A stretch of DNA of 64,000 nucleotides from CADEED01 sp043747875 (GTDB lineage: Bacteria > Pseudomonadota > Gammaproteobacteria > Steroidobacterales > Steroidobacteraceae). The translations under genes were made by a program, and so were the position numbers. Positions within the stretch are counted from its first letter, which is position 1, and the number at the start of each line of letters is the position of its first letter. Positions 1 to 7,463 of the stretch are shown here, piece by piece. The notes below the pieces were generated by a model. The model was not told where the DNA came from and did no database searches. It was given only the letters and a program-made list of their open reading frames with translations. The stretch spans positions 1 through 64,000 of the forward strand of contig JAYTOI010000003.1 of the NCBI GenBank assembly GCA_043747875.1, written 5' to 3'.

Positions 1-47
1 TGGATTAACCCGCCGAAACCCATCTCGACCCCGGCAATCCCGCCCAT

Positions 48-272
48 TTGCTCTCTAATATCTTGAACCCGGCTGTCTCAATGTCATTGACACGTTCCGC
101 GGTGAACGTGGGGCAGCTCGTTCCGGATGGGTACTATCTGACGTACGCGGCTACAACTCTGTTGATCAATGAATGGTGGGGGCGAATAGACGATGCACGT
201 GCGCTCATGGCGACGGTCAAAATGCCGATTGTAAAGATGGACTTCGCGGACTGGATGGAGGCGGCCAAGTAG
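48..272 (+). CDS. Short cassette ORF, unknown function, possibly 5'-truncated
   Basis: The frame is open from base 9 (an in-frame TAA sits at 6-8) to a TAG at 270-272. The only start giving 74 residues is TTG at 48; an ATG at 81 would give 63. There is no clear ribosome binding site. The composition looks protein-like (a WWGRIDDAR stretch, a hydrophobic YYLTYAATTLL stretch) but I do not recognise a family. It ends 10 bases before an attC-type repeat, the position expected for the coding region of an integron cassette. It may be the 3' part of a longer gene broken near the window edge. Confidence 0.35.
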   Translation: MLSNILNPAVSMSLTRSAVNVGQLVPDGYYLTYAATTLLINEWWGRIDDARALMATVKMPIVKMDFADWMEAAK

Positions 273-282
273 TGAAGTGCGG

Positions 283-366
283 CCTAAACAATCTGGAGCG
301 TTCGCGTGGAGAATAAGGTGCCAAGCCCAAACCGCCGCAGCCGCGGCGCTAAGCTCAACGTTAGGT
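283..366 (+). repeat. attC-type integron recombination site 1
   Basis: This 84-bp element begins CCTAAAC and ends GTTAGGT (360-366), which fits the GTTRRRY right core of attC sites; its left core carries one extra A compared with RYYYAAC. Near the ends GGAGCG and CGCTAAGCTC form imperfectly complementary inner arms. It aligns along its whole length with the 84-bp element at 750-833, sharing blocks such as TGGA-AATAA, CAAG-CCAA and AGCTCAA. Repeated elements of this kind after each short ORF are the hallmark of integron cassettes. Confidence 0.7.
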
Positions 367-381
367 GTCGGCAGATAGGTC

Positions 382-831
382 ATGCTTGAATCCTTCCGAA
401 GCCACATTTCCGGCGTCCCCTACTGTCAGAACAAAACGCGAGGGGTGGCTGACGCCACCACCAAATGGACGGAAGCAGTTCGCGACCAGACGCGGTCGCT
501 CCCAAAGGTGTTGGGCCCGTGCTTGCTTCGGGTCACGTTCCGATTGCCCCCAGACAAGTTCCCGTCCGACCACCCGTACGGTAGCGATCTAGATAACCTA
601 CTGAAGCGATTCTTCGATGCGCTCAACGAGACTATTTTTTCAGACGTTCCAGGCAAGGACGGCTGCGTAGTGTCACTCGAGGTCACCAAGACTAAGGTAG
701 CGGGTTATGCAGAGGCAGGCGCAGACCTTGAGGTTATATTGTTGCCGACACCTAACAAATCTCCGGAGCGCGTGGACAATAAAGTCGCAAGTCCAAGCGG
801 CAGCGGGCGCGACGCTCAGCTCAAGAGTTAG
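382..831 (+). CDS. RusA-like Holliday junction resolvase family protein (integron cassette)
   Basis: This 149-residue protein carries the pattern SDLDNLLKRFFDALN followed by a short loop and SLEVTKTKV. That resembles the D-x-DN-x(2)-K-x(2)-DALN core and later Lys of RusA-type endonucleases, whose acidic residues bind metal to cut four-way DNA junctions. The gene begins 15 bases after attC site 1. Its last 27 or so residues are encoded by attC site 2, and its TAG stop lies inside the right core GTTAGGC. Reading into attC is common for cassette genes, and those terminal residues probably lack function. RusA proteins are about 120 residues, so the family part fits once the attC tail is removed. 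The family call is by motif only. Confidence 0.6.
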   Translation: MLESFRSHISGVPYCQNKTRGVADATTKWTEAVRDQTRSLPKVLGPCLLRVTFRLPPDKFPSDHPYGSDLDNLLKRFFDALNETIFSDVPGKDGCVVSLEVTKTKVAGYAEAGADLEVILLPTPNKSPERVDNKVASPSGSGRDAQLKS

Positions 832-833
832 GC
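750..833 (+). repeat. attC-type integron recombination site 2
   Basis: The element starts with ACCTAAC (750-756, fits RYYYAAC) and ends with GTTAGGC (827-833, fits GTTRRRY), which are mutually complementary outer cores. Inner arms CTCCGGAGCG and GACGCTCAGC can pair imperfectly. It has the same length as site 1 and about three quarters of its positions match. It overlaps the 3' end of the RusA-like ORF. Confidence 0.75.
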
Positions 834-844
834 GATACTCGGCA

Positions 845-1020
845 ATGGACTACTCCCCAATTGTCGACGCGGCTCTGACTCCCCTGTGGTGGTTAGTCCA
901 TAACCGATTTTCGACCAGTACTTGCCGGGGATGCAGGAACTTGCACGCGAGCTTTTTGATGCGAAGAGGGTCGAAGGCAGGCGAGTGAAGGAACTCCTGC
1001 AGGTCGGGATTATCCGTTGA
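845..1020 (+). pseudogene. Broken cassette ORF, unrecognised
   Basis: An ATG at 845, 11 bases after attC site 2, opens a 47-residue frame (to 988) that reads well only to about residue 22. From 904 another frame reads FDQYLPGMQELARELFDAKR and a further Lys/Leu-rich helix to a TGA at 1018-1020, and this part looks much more like real protein. I read it as a short gene disrupted by a frameshift close to base 900. The C-terminal helix is not diagnostic of a family. It would be the third cassette of the array, interrupted by the insertion sequence that follows. Confidence 0.3.
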
Positions 1021-1160
1021 GGCTGTGGGAGGCTTCCGTCCAACGCATCGTCACGTGGTAGCCCATGGCTGTGTAGCTTCATCGACTTCCGGACAAAAAG
1101 CGACGGCGAAAATGAGAGACTTTGCGCGGCTGCTGCGGCGAAGCAGACGGAGCGAAGATC

Positions 1161-1463
1161 ATGGAAAAGCGCGAATCGCGAACGCGATACACGGCGGAGC
1201 AGAAGGTTGAGATTTTGCGCGAGGCAGAGCAGCCTGGCGTGACGGTGAGCGAGGTGTGTCGACGGCGCGGATTGTCGCCGTCGGTGCTGTATCGCTGGCG
1301 TGCGGTGGCGGAGAAGGGTTCGGCGAGCGCGTTGAAGCAGGATGCGCGCAAACGGCCTGCCAAAAGCGATGCTGAGGCGCGCCAGGCGGCGGAGATTACG
1401 CGGCTGCGAGCGGTGATCGCGGAGATCATGGCGGAGAACCTGGAGATGACAAAAAAGATCTGA
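1161..1463 (+). CDS. IS3-family transposase OrfA (helix-turn-helix)
   Basis: This 100-residue basic protein shows the OrfA pattern: a YTAEQKVEILREAEQPGVTV segment, then SEVCRRRGLSPSVLYRWR (helix-turn-helix, residues about 15-50), and a C-terminal leucine-zipper-like helix ending EITRLRAVIAEIMAENLEM. The ATG at 1161 is preferred over the upstream ATG at 1122 because the family homology starts there. The gene ends MTKKI-stop across A_AAA_AAG at 1451-1457, a canonical IS3 slippery heptamer. A -1 shift there enters the frame of the downstream transposase, so OrfA should be made alone and as an OrfAB fusion. Confidence 0.8.
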   Translation: MEKRESRTRYTAEQKVEILREAEQPGVTVSEVCRRRGLSPSVLYRWRAVAEKGSASALKQDARKRPAKSDAEARQAAEITRLRAVIAEIMAENLEMTKKI

Positions 1464-1483
1464 GACTGGAGGAGTTCGCCCGA

Positions 1484-2434
1484 GTGCCGGCAGAGACCAA
1501 AGCGCAAGTGATTGCGATCGTCAAACAGACAAAGACAAGGTCTGGCTGGAACGCCGAGCGCACGGTGTTCGCGCTTGGCGTTCCGCGCAGCGTGTATTAC
1601 GCCTGGAAGAAGCGCGAGAGCCTGGAAGATCGAGCAAGCAAGCCATGCCGGGTGTACGAGCTGTTGCCTGAGGAACGCGAAGCGATCTGCGGCTTTGCAC
1701 TGACGCTTCCGAAGGTGGGATACCGCAAGCTCACCTGGATGATGATCGATGCGGGCTTGGTCTGCGTGGGGGAAAGCACGGTGTATCGAGTGTTGAGCGA
1801 GGCGGACCTGTTGCACCGCTGGAAGCGCTCGGAGCGATCTTCTGGGGTATATGATTTCAAGGCCACGGGCCCCAACCAGCAGTGGCATACAGACGTGATG
1901 TACGTGTGGGTGGCTTGCCGGTTCTACTTCCTGGTGAGCTTCATCGATGCGTACAGCCGCTACATCGTGCACCACAAACTACTGACCCTGCTCGACGGCG
2001 CCTCGGTGTCGACCGAGCTGCAAGCTGCGCTCGAGAGCGCAGGCGATGCACGCCCAAGGATCGTGCACGATCACGGAAGCGAGTTCGTCAATCGAGATGT
2101 GGCGGCGGTGATCAAGGCGCACAACCTGATCGACATCAAGACGCGCCCGCGGCACCCGGAATCCAACGGCATCGTCGAACGCTTCAACGGCACGGTGCGC
2201 GATGAAACGAACGACGACTACGGTGGTGACTACCTCGAGGCCGCGGCCACGATGGCGAGCCTGGTGCGCCATTACAACGACGAGCGACTACACGCGGCCC
2301 TGGGTTACATGGCGCGCGTGATCTGGCATCTTGGCAAGCCGGAAGAAGTTCGAGACGAGCGCGCGCGGCGAATCGCTGCAGCCCGGGCGCATCGGAAAAC
2401 CATCAATCAGCAGCGATTAAACGAGGCCGCCTGA
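1484..2434 (+). CDS. IS3-family transposase OrfB (DDE integrase core)
   Basis: The 316-residue product has an HTH_21-like N-terminus (VGYRKLTWMMIDAGL) and an rve integrase core. The three catalytic acids are visible: WHTDVMYV (D), IVHDHGSEF (D) and SNGIVERFNGTVRDE (E). The C-terminus carries the usual HYNDERLHAALGY motif. The GTG at 1484 lacks a good ribosome binding site, and the frame is open back to the slippery A6G at 1451. The natural product is therefore probably the OrfAB fusion made by -1 frameshifting, in which OrfB continues as KKDLRLEEFARVPAETK. Length is normal and no internal stop is seen. Confidence 0.85.
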   Translation: MPAETKAQVIAIVKQTKTRSGWNAERTVFALGVPRSVYYAWKKRESLEDRASKPCRVYELLPEEREAICGFALTLPKVGYRKLTWMMIDAGLVCVGESTVYRVLSEADLLHRWKRSERSSGVYDFKATGPNQQWHTDVMYVWVACRFYFLVSFIDAYSRYIVHHKLLTLLDGASVSTELQAALESAGDARPRIVHDHGSEFVNRDVAAVIKAHNLIDIKTRPRHPESNGIVERFNGTVRDETNDDYGGDYLEAAATMASLVRHYNDERLHAALGYMARVIWHLGKPEEVRDERARRIAAARAHRKTINQQRLNEAA

Positions 2435-2505
2435 ACTGTGAAAGTCTCCCTTGTTAGCCAAGACGTTTTGTCCAGGTTGATCTGAAGCGCGACACCCAGC
2501 ACTCG

Positions 2506-2522
2506 ACTTATCAATGATGCGA
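2506..2522. repeat. Degenerate copy of a 17-bp palindrome
   Basis: ACTTATCAATGATGCGA matches the perfect palindrome at 7699-7715 in 14 of 17 positions. It lies directly before the ribosome binding site of the small membrane-protein ORF at 2534, a position suited to an operator. Confidence 0.35.
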
Positions 2523-2533
2523 AGGAGAGACAA

Positions 2534-3244
2534 ATGTCGCACGAGGAAATGTTCAAAGACCACTACTTCTTCGAGTTGGGGCGTCGCGACGCCCTCAACG
2601 GAAATCTCGCGTTTCCCGTGGGATTGATCACCTTAGTAGGAAGCGTACTCTTTCTAATGTTTGGAAAGATTTCTGCACCCCTACAAGGCAGCGAAATCTA
2701 TCTGGCGGTGGTCCTGTTGATCTGTGCCGGGTGCCTGCTCATCGCAACGTACTAATTGATAAGGGCGTTCTGGGGATACACGTAAAAATACATGCCTCTT
2801 TCGTCAGCGCTCTTGGAGCACCGGGCGAAGCTTGCGAACTACTTTAAGGACGTCGGTAGGGACGCATCCCAGGCAGAAGCCTTAGCGTCTGAGAAGTTTG
2901 GTCAGGATCTCAATCGCGTGTATGCGGAAAACTGCCAGATCAACAGCTTGAACAACGACCGGAAGTCGTCGAATGCATTTAAGGCCAATTGCTTTGTCGT
3001 AGGCGCGATCACGTGCGGTGTAGCAGCTGTCCCGGCGTTCGCTTTCCTGTCGTACACTGCTCCCGACACGCCCTACCGAGTCGAGATTGCGAACATAAAG
3101 GAGCTCGTCATGCCCACTGAGCCTCAACCAACGCAGCAGCAACCGCCGGCTCAGCCACCGCCTCAGCCTGCGCCGGCGGAAATGCCCGTCATGCCGCCCA
3201 GCCGCGATGTTAGAGAGCATGTTGAGCCGCGAGAGATTCGTTAG
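2534..3244 (+). pseudogene. Membrane protein gene interrupted by two in-frame TAA codons
   Basis: The ORFs 2534-2755 (73 residues) and 2792-3244 (150 residues) are in the same frame and separated only by TAA codons at 2753 and 2783. Read across, the joint is IATY-stop-LIRAFWGYT-stop-KYMPLSSALLEH, which looks like continuous protein. A strong site, GAAGGAGAGACAA, precedes the ATG at 2534. The full product of about 236 residues would have two membrane segments (about 25-42 and 54-73), a soluble Glu/Lys-rich part, a third membrane segment (FVVGAITCGVAAVPAFAFL) and a Pro/Gln-rich tail. The simplest reading is a recently inactivated gene; the first 73 residues could still be made as a small two-helix membrane protein. 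The family is not recognised. Confidence 0.55.
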
Positions 3245-3582
3245 GTCCAGCGTAGCGCCTTTTCGTTTGAATTGGCGCGACTGCGGCCGATGCCGGGATG
3301 ACGAAGTTCGTGACGGCCGACAGCCCGACGTGAGTCACCGATGTCTAACTGGTTCGAAGTATTGTGTCCGTCCACAATGTTCTTGGCGGCGCGGGGGCCA
3401 GGCCGATTCAGCGACTCAGTCAACCACATATGGGCTGCATGGTGGCAACCCCGATCCCACTGGGCGAGGTCATTCTAGGGGATTGACAAAGTCCATATCC
3501 GCCGCCCACAGTCATCGATGCACGAAGCACGTAGTTAGAAAACTAGATCTACTGAATGGCGTTGCCGGGAAAGAGGCCTCCA
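3245..3582. other. Intergenic stretch without a recognisable gene
   Basis: An open frame of 129 codons crosses this stretch (3207-3596), but its Cys/Arg/His-rich translation and poor start make it an unlikely gene. GTTAGGT at 3240-3246 resembles an attC right core, but I find no matching left core or inner arms. No repeat or RNA gene is visible. Confidence 0.4.
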
Positions 3583-3996
3583 ATGAATCCGTCTAAAGTC
3601 CTTGTCTACACCTTCTTAGTAGTGACGATACTAATAGGAGCCTCAGCGAGGTCACAGGAGACGACGAGTCCGAATCCATACGAAATCGCGGCTCGTCTCG
3701 CTTGGGAGTTCGCAAAAGAAACCACCACGTACAAGTGCGTCGAGATGGCCGCTAAGTATTCACTGAGGAACATTGAGGGCAATAGCAGAGCCTGCAACAA
3801 GGTTCATATGCGTGTTGAGCACTTCAAGAGAAATCCAAATGCCTACCAGTTGAAGCAGCTCATGCTGAAAACTGGATCAAAGAGAACCTCACACTTCGCG
3901 GCGAAATGGATGGGCTGCAAAGCGTGGAATTCCGCGCTAGACGCGGCTGGGCGGCCAAAGGATCAGCGACACTATAGACGCCGCCCCTGCAGCTAA
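3583..3996 (+). CDS. Small secreted protein, unknown function
   Basis: The 137-residue product starts MNPSKVLVYTFLVVTILIGA, a clear Sec signal sequence with probable cleavage after SARSQ. The mature part has conserved-looking cysteines (YKCVEM, RACNKV, MGCKAW) that could form disulphides in the periplasm. The ATG at 3583 follows AAGAGG at a suitable distance and starts the signal peptide directly; an ATG at 3556 would add nine residues before it. Codon use is more AT-rich than the downstream glycan genes, in keeping with acquired DNA. No family is recognised. Confidence 0.55.
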   Translation: MNPSKVLVYTFLVVTILIGASARSQETTSPNPYEIAARLAWEFAKETTTYKCVEMAAKYSLRNIEGNSRACNKVHMRVEHFKRNPNAYQLKQLMLKTGSKRTSHFAAKWMGCKAWNSALDAAGRPKDQRHYRRRPCS

Positions 3997-4486
3997 TTTT
4001 AGCCGTCACGAGCTCGATGGCCGACCCCGCACCTCACTCTTATCGTTGATGAGACCAGTTCATTATTGATGAGATCCGACATGTGTTGTCGAATCTCAAG
4101 AAATGTCAGATTGCTCGGGGGAGCGGGCCAGAACCGGAATAGAATTTTGAATCTATTAAGAATCTTTCATCGCATCGACGGTGTGCCATCAAATACTAGA
4201 TTCCACTTCATGGATGTTCGCTGAGGATCGGCGTCTAAGGTTATTTCACGGATCTGCTATATGAACGCAGCCGCAGCATGCGGCCCATTACGGCGTGGGA
4301 TGCTCCAGAGCGAGTCAGCAAGGGATTTACCTACGGTCGGTGTCATAGATAGAGAAAGCACTTTGACAGCCACTGAGAAAATTGCCGTGGATGATCGGTA
4401 TGCTAGGATCGTTAGCAAATCAAACAACACCTCGGCGCACGACGAATAACTATATAGCGCTGGAAGGGAGATGTCGGAGAAGGGAT
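3997..4486. other. AT-rich intergenic region with two palindrome copies
   Basis: This 490-bp stretch contains two 17-bp palindrome-like units (4038-4054 and 4058-4074, period 20) and is noticeably AT-richer than the surroundings (for example TTTTGAATCTATTAAGAATC near 4143). A 62-codon frame at 4261-4449 has no ribosome binding site or recognisable features. It probably holds the promoter for the lipoprotein operon. Confidence 0.4.
4038..4074. repeat. Two 17-bp palindrome-type units, period 20 bp
   Basis: The units TCTTATCGTTGATGAGA (4038-4054) and GTTCATTATTGATGAGA (4058-4074) share the half-site TTGATGAGA. They match the reverse complement of the units at 7643 and 7699. The second is followed by TCCGACA, like the TTCGACA after the unit at 7699. 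A 20-bp period places both on the same face of the helix, as for protein-binding operators. Confidence 0.5.
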
Positions 4487-5440
4487 GTGAGCGACATCAT
4501 TTCAGCTCGCGAAGCGTCAATAGGGTCGTGGGTTCGCGCACTGTCCATCGCGGTGGTAGCCCTGAGTGCGGTCGGTTGCGCGGCTGTTCGGCCCGGGCTT
4601 TATGATCAGGCGCTCATCGACGAGCACGAGATCTGCGAGAACGGACCGTGCGTGGAGGCGCTCGTTGGCGGTGCACGGCGCATCCAGCTCACCTGGACAG
4701 AGAACTATCGCAAGTCGGCGCGAGCGAGCGATCTATATTCCGGCGCACTCATCGGCGCAGGTTTGGCAGTAGCGGCGGCCACCGCTTTTTCCGGCAGTAA
4801 AGACACGATCACTGCTCTGGCCCTTGCCGCGGGTGGTATTGCGGCCTCGCGAGACTTCTGGGCCCGGCCGGGACTCGATCGTATTTATGTGTCGGGGCAC
4901 GAGGCGCTCACCTGCTTCATCAGCCGAGCGGCGGTTTTCCAAACGCCCTACAAAGCAACTCGAGCAGATGTCGAAGCCGCGGCTTTATATCTCCATGCCC
5001 GGATTGCCGAACAGGAAGAAGCTCTCGGCAATGTGACGGACGACCAGGATCGGGTGGTGCTGGTCGCCGCGCTCGAAGCTGCGCGGACTGTCAGAACTGC
5101 CGCCTTCGCTGATATGCGCGCATTCGACAATGCATATCCGAGCTTGCTGGATGTCTTGCGCGGTATCCAATACGCGGTGATCAGGCGGGTGCGTAGCAAT
5201 CGCGAGGTCGACTATGCCTCGATTGCAGGCGGCAGATATGCAAGTCCTGTTTCGACCGCGGAGAGGCCGCCGTTGAGCGAACAGGCCGCGGTCGGGCAGG
5301 CGGAATTGATCCAGCGCTTGCCGGGCACCAGTCGGTCCGCTCCGCTGCTGGCATCAGCGACGTTGGATGTTGCCAGAAGGTTGCCCGGCTGGTCCGCCCG
5401 ACTGCGAGAGGCAGCGGCCTGCATCAGGAGCGTGGAGTAA
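4487..5440 (+). CDS. Predicted outer-membrane lipoprotein, unknown function
   Basis: From the GTG at 4487 (preceded by GGAGAAGGGA) the product is 317 residues. It begins with a lipoprotein signal, VRALSIAVVALSAVGC, in which Cys is the likely lipidation site. A glycine/alanine-rich hydrophobic stretch (LYSGALIGAGLAVAAATAF) follows, then mostly helical sequence with several Arg/Glu-rich helices. The frame extends upstream to an ATG at 4382, but that would bury the signal sequence. It is the first gene of a tight block: the CHAP-like gene starts 6 bases downstream and the protease overlaps that gene. It has no enzymatic motif and could be a scaffold or inhibitor for the exported enzymes; that is inference. 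Confidence 0.65.
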   Translation: MSDIISAREASIGSWVRALSIAVVALSAVGCAAVRPGLYDQALIDEHEICENGPCVEALVGGARRIQLTWTENYRKSARASDLYSGALIGAGLAVAAATAFSGSKDTITALALAAGGIAASRDFWARPGLDRIYVSGHEALTCFISRAAVFQTPYKATRADVEAAALYLHARIAEQEEALGNVTDDQDRVVLVAALEAARTVRTAAFADMRAFDNAYPSLLDVLRGIQYAVIRRVRSNREVDYASIAGGRYASPVSTAERPPLSEQAAVGQAELIQRLPGTSRSAPLLASATLDVARRLPGWSARLREAAACIRSVE

Positions 5441-5446
5441 CAGATC

Positions 5447-6268
5447 ATGTTTACCCGTCGTACGTTTACACAGAAGCTCTTGGTCGCAGCCGCAGGGACG
5501 GGTCTCAGTAGGAGCGCACTCAGCGCTGATGCGGTGGCTCCAGTCGACGATCCACTGCCGCCGTTGCCGCGAGAACTCGCTGGTTTTGCCAACGAGCCGG
5601 AGTTCAAGGGGCTCCAGTTGGATCCGCAGTTGCTCGGCACTGCGAAACCCTCGGAGCACGAGTTTGCAGTTGCCCGGAAAATCATGACTGCCGCGCCGAA
5701 GGCCACAGCGCCTTGGGAGGTCGCGATGTTCTTTAGAGATGTGGGCCAAGGAGTGCACGGCGAAGAGTGGCGTCCCTACGCGCGAGCGTGGCCCAAGAAA
5801 TATAACCCCGTCATCATCGAATTTTTCAAAGCGACCCGCACTGATCCGTTAGCAATGGACGGCGATCAGACGCATTGGTGTGCAGCGTTCGCCAATTGGT
5901 GTCTGGCGCGCGCACATTCGACGGACGGCAAGATTTCAGACCAACAACTCAAGGTCGGCTCGCGCAGCGCATCTTCAGGTTCGTTCAGGTGCTGGTTCCC
6001 GGAAACGAAGGCGCCGAGGAAAGGAGATCTGGTCGTGTGGGCGATTCGCGGGACGGTGCAGCCTTGTGTTGCTGGCAAGGCATCGTTTGGCCCCGGCCAC
6101 GTGGCTTTTTTCCTGGGCGAAAACCCCGATGGATCAATCACCGTGGTGGGCGGCAATCAGGCGCTGTCCGGTCAGAGTGCGGTGACCCAGACCACCTATC
6201 CCAAAGTTCGCCACACCTCGCGCGGCGTACTGGAGTTTCATTCCTTCCGGAGTGTTCCGGCGATATGA
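5447..6268 (+). CDS. Tat-exported CHAP/NlpC-type hydrolase
   Basis: The 273-residue protein starts with MFTRRTFTQKLLVAAAG, a twin-arginine-type signal. The C-terminal half carries the papain-like layout of TIGR02594/CHAP proteins: HWCAAFANWCLA (catalytic Cys145), then a basic loop and KGDLVVW, GPGHVAFFLGE (His218) and VVGGNQ (polar third residue). Such enzymes cleave peptide or amide bonds in peptidoglycan or work as endopeptidases. The gene is 6 bases after the lipoprotein gene and its stop overlaps the start of the protease (ATGA at 6265), so the three are probably co-translated. The substrate cannot be inferred from sequence alone. Confidence 0.75.
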   Translation: MFTRRTFTQKLLVAAAGTGLSRSALSADAVAPVDDPLPPLPRELAGFANEPEFKGLQLDPQLLGTAKPSEHEFAVARKIMTAAPKATAPWEVAMFFRDVGQGVHGEEWRPYARAWPKKYNPVIIEFFKATRTDPLAMDGDQTHWCAAFANWCLARAHSTDGKISDQQLKVGSRSASSGSFRCWFPETKAPRKGDLVVWAIRGTVQPCVAGKASFGPGHVAFFLGENPDGSITVVGGNQALSGQSAVTQTTYPKVRHTSRGVLEFHSFRSVPAI

Positions 6269-7389
6269 GACTGGTAGCCGCAGCAGTTCTGCTCTTGCTG
6301 GCCAGCACTCTGTCTGCGGCCGAACAAAGAGACGTCTCGACAGCGGTTGGCGTGCGGGCGCGTCCGGCGATGATCAAGATCATGACTCACGGATCCGAGG
6401 CGTCCTGTCGCGGACACGGTACTGCGTTTTTCATACAGCCCGACGGCCTGGCGTTGACGGCGGGGCATGTCATTCCATCTGATTGTCCCGATCTGATCAT
6501 TCGCGCTCAGGTCGAGGGCGAGACTGAGACATCGGAAGCAATCCTGGTGAAACGCAGCGCCCTCGATGGGGCATTGATCAAGGTGAGCGGCGCTACGTCT
6601 CGACGCTATTTGCCACTCCACATTGTGTCGTCGCCCAAGGAAGTTGCCGAGTATCAGGACAAGTTCGTCACCGTAGTGGGATTCGACCTCCCCGATGAAC
6701 CTAAGTCGTACGCAACTCAGGCGCAAATTACGGCCGTGCAGATCGAGGGCGACTCTGACCGGTGGTCGCTGGCGATGTCTTCCCCAAATCCAGGCAGGAG
6801 CGGTAGCCCGGTCATGCTCGATGATGGCTTCGTCGTGGCTGTGCTTGTCGAGCTGCCGAAGATTAATCAAAGTCCTGCGCAAGGGCGTGCGCGGATCATT
6901 CCTCTCGCGCGGCTGACCGATCTGGACGTGCCGGTGTTGGCGCGTCAGACGGAAGCGGTGCAGGCGCAGTCACTTCGCGTCAACTTCGCCGTGAGCGAGG
7001 GAATTGATGGCCACCAGAAGATCGACGATCAGACAGTGGCCATGAAGGGAATTGAAGTTATCGACGTCGGCACCAACAAGGGGCGGCAAATCCAACTTGC
7101 GGCGCGGGGCTACAACCTACGACGTCGAGTCACTCGCGACGTGAGATTCAAGCCCACGTCGGGTTACAAGTTCGTGCTGGAGTCAGTGAGGTTCAGCCCG
7201 CTCACTGTGAGCCCACTCGACATAGAGCCGAAGCAGGCGTGTCCCGCGGGAGTCAAACGGCGCTGTTGGGAGCTGGTTGACGGCGAGTTGGTGATCCACT
7301 TCGAATTTTTCCCAGGCAATTTCGATGGAGCCCGTAGTTGGATCGAGGGAGAGTTCGCGACCGAGCAGATCCGGGCCGCCAATAGATAG
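6265..7389 (+). CDS. Secreted trypsin-like serine protease with unique C-terminal domain
   Basis: The start is the ATG in the ATGA overlap with the CHAP gene; it opens a Sec signal (MRLVAAAVLLLLASTLSAAE). The product is 374 residues. A complete trypsin/HtrA-type triad is visible: LTAGHV (His68), SALDGALIK (Asp101) and PGRSGSP (Ser179). The protease fold covers about residues 25-230. The last 150 residues (YNLRRRVTRDVRFKPTSGYKF onwards) form a separate beta-rich region with two cysteines, and I do not recognise it. There is no PDZ domain, unlike DegP. The frame is open further upstream, but that part is antisense-quality sequence within the CHAP gene. Confidence 0.8.
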   Translation: MRLVAAAVLLLLASTLSAAEQRDVSTAVGVRARPAMIKIMTHGSEASCRGHGTAFFIQPDGLALTAGHVIPSDCPDLIIRAQVEGETETSEAILVKRSALDGALIKVSGATSRRYLPLHIVSSPKEVAEYQDKFVTVVGFDLPDEPKSYATQAQITAVQIEGDSDRWSLAMSSPNPGRSGSPVMLDDGFVVAVLVELPKINQSPAQGRARIIPLARLTDLDVPVLARQTEAVQAQSLRVNFAVSEGIDGHQKIDDQTVAMKGIEVIDVGTNKGRQIQLAARGYNLRRRVTRDVRFKPTSGYKFVLESVRFSPLTVSPLDIEPKQACPAGVKRRCWELVDGELVIHFEFFPGNFDGARSWIEGEFATEQIRAANR

Positions 7390-7463
7390 AGCTCACTATG
7401 GGTGCCCGCGGGACTGTATGGATTTTTGTGTGTAGAGCCATACACTTCCCGATTCTAGATTCA

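Larger units (their letters stand above)
1090..2474 (+). mobile_element. IS3-family insertion sequence, about 1.39 kb
   Basis: Two overlapping transposase frames are bounded by imperfect terminal inverted repeats. The left end at 1090 begins CGGACAAAA, and the reverse complement of the right end at 2474 begins TGGACAAAA. About 25 of the first 34 positions match, including GGAGACTTT/AGAGACTTT at the inner edge. I see no clear 3-4 bp target duplication (flanks TTC and GGT), so the exact ends are tentative or the flanks have diverged. The element sits downstream of a broken cassette ORF in the integron-like array. Both frames look intact, so it may still be able to move. Confidence 0.75.

Noticed and set aside
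1079..1975. 298-residue minus-strand frame
   Set aside because: It is antisense to both IS3 transposase frames, which carry clear motifs; the translation is His/Arg/Ala-rich with no family features.
3240..3246. GTTAGGT as a third attC right core
   Set aside because: The 84-bp repeat seen twice upstream is not present before it, and no paired left core or inner arms are visible.
4261..4449. 62-residue plus-strand ORF
   Set aside because: No ribosome binding site, no recognisable segment, and it overlaps the upstream part of the lipoprotein frame.
5875..6264. Upstream extension of the protease frame
   Set aside because: It overlaps the CHAP gene's catalytic region in another frame; the signal peptide begins at 6265.
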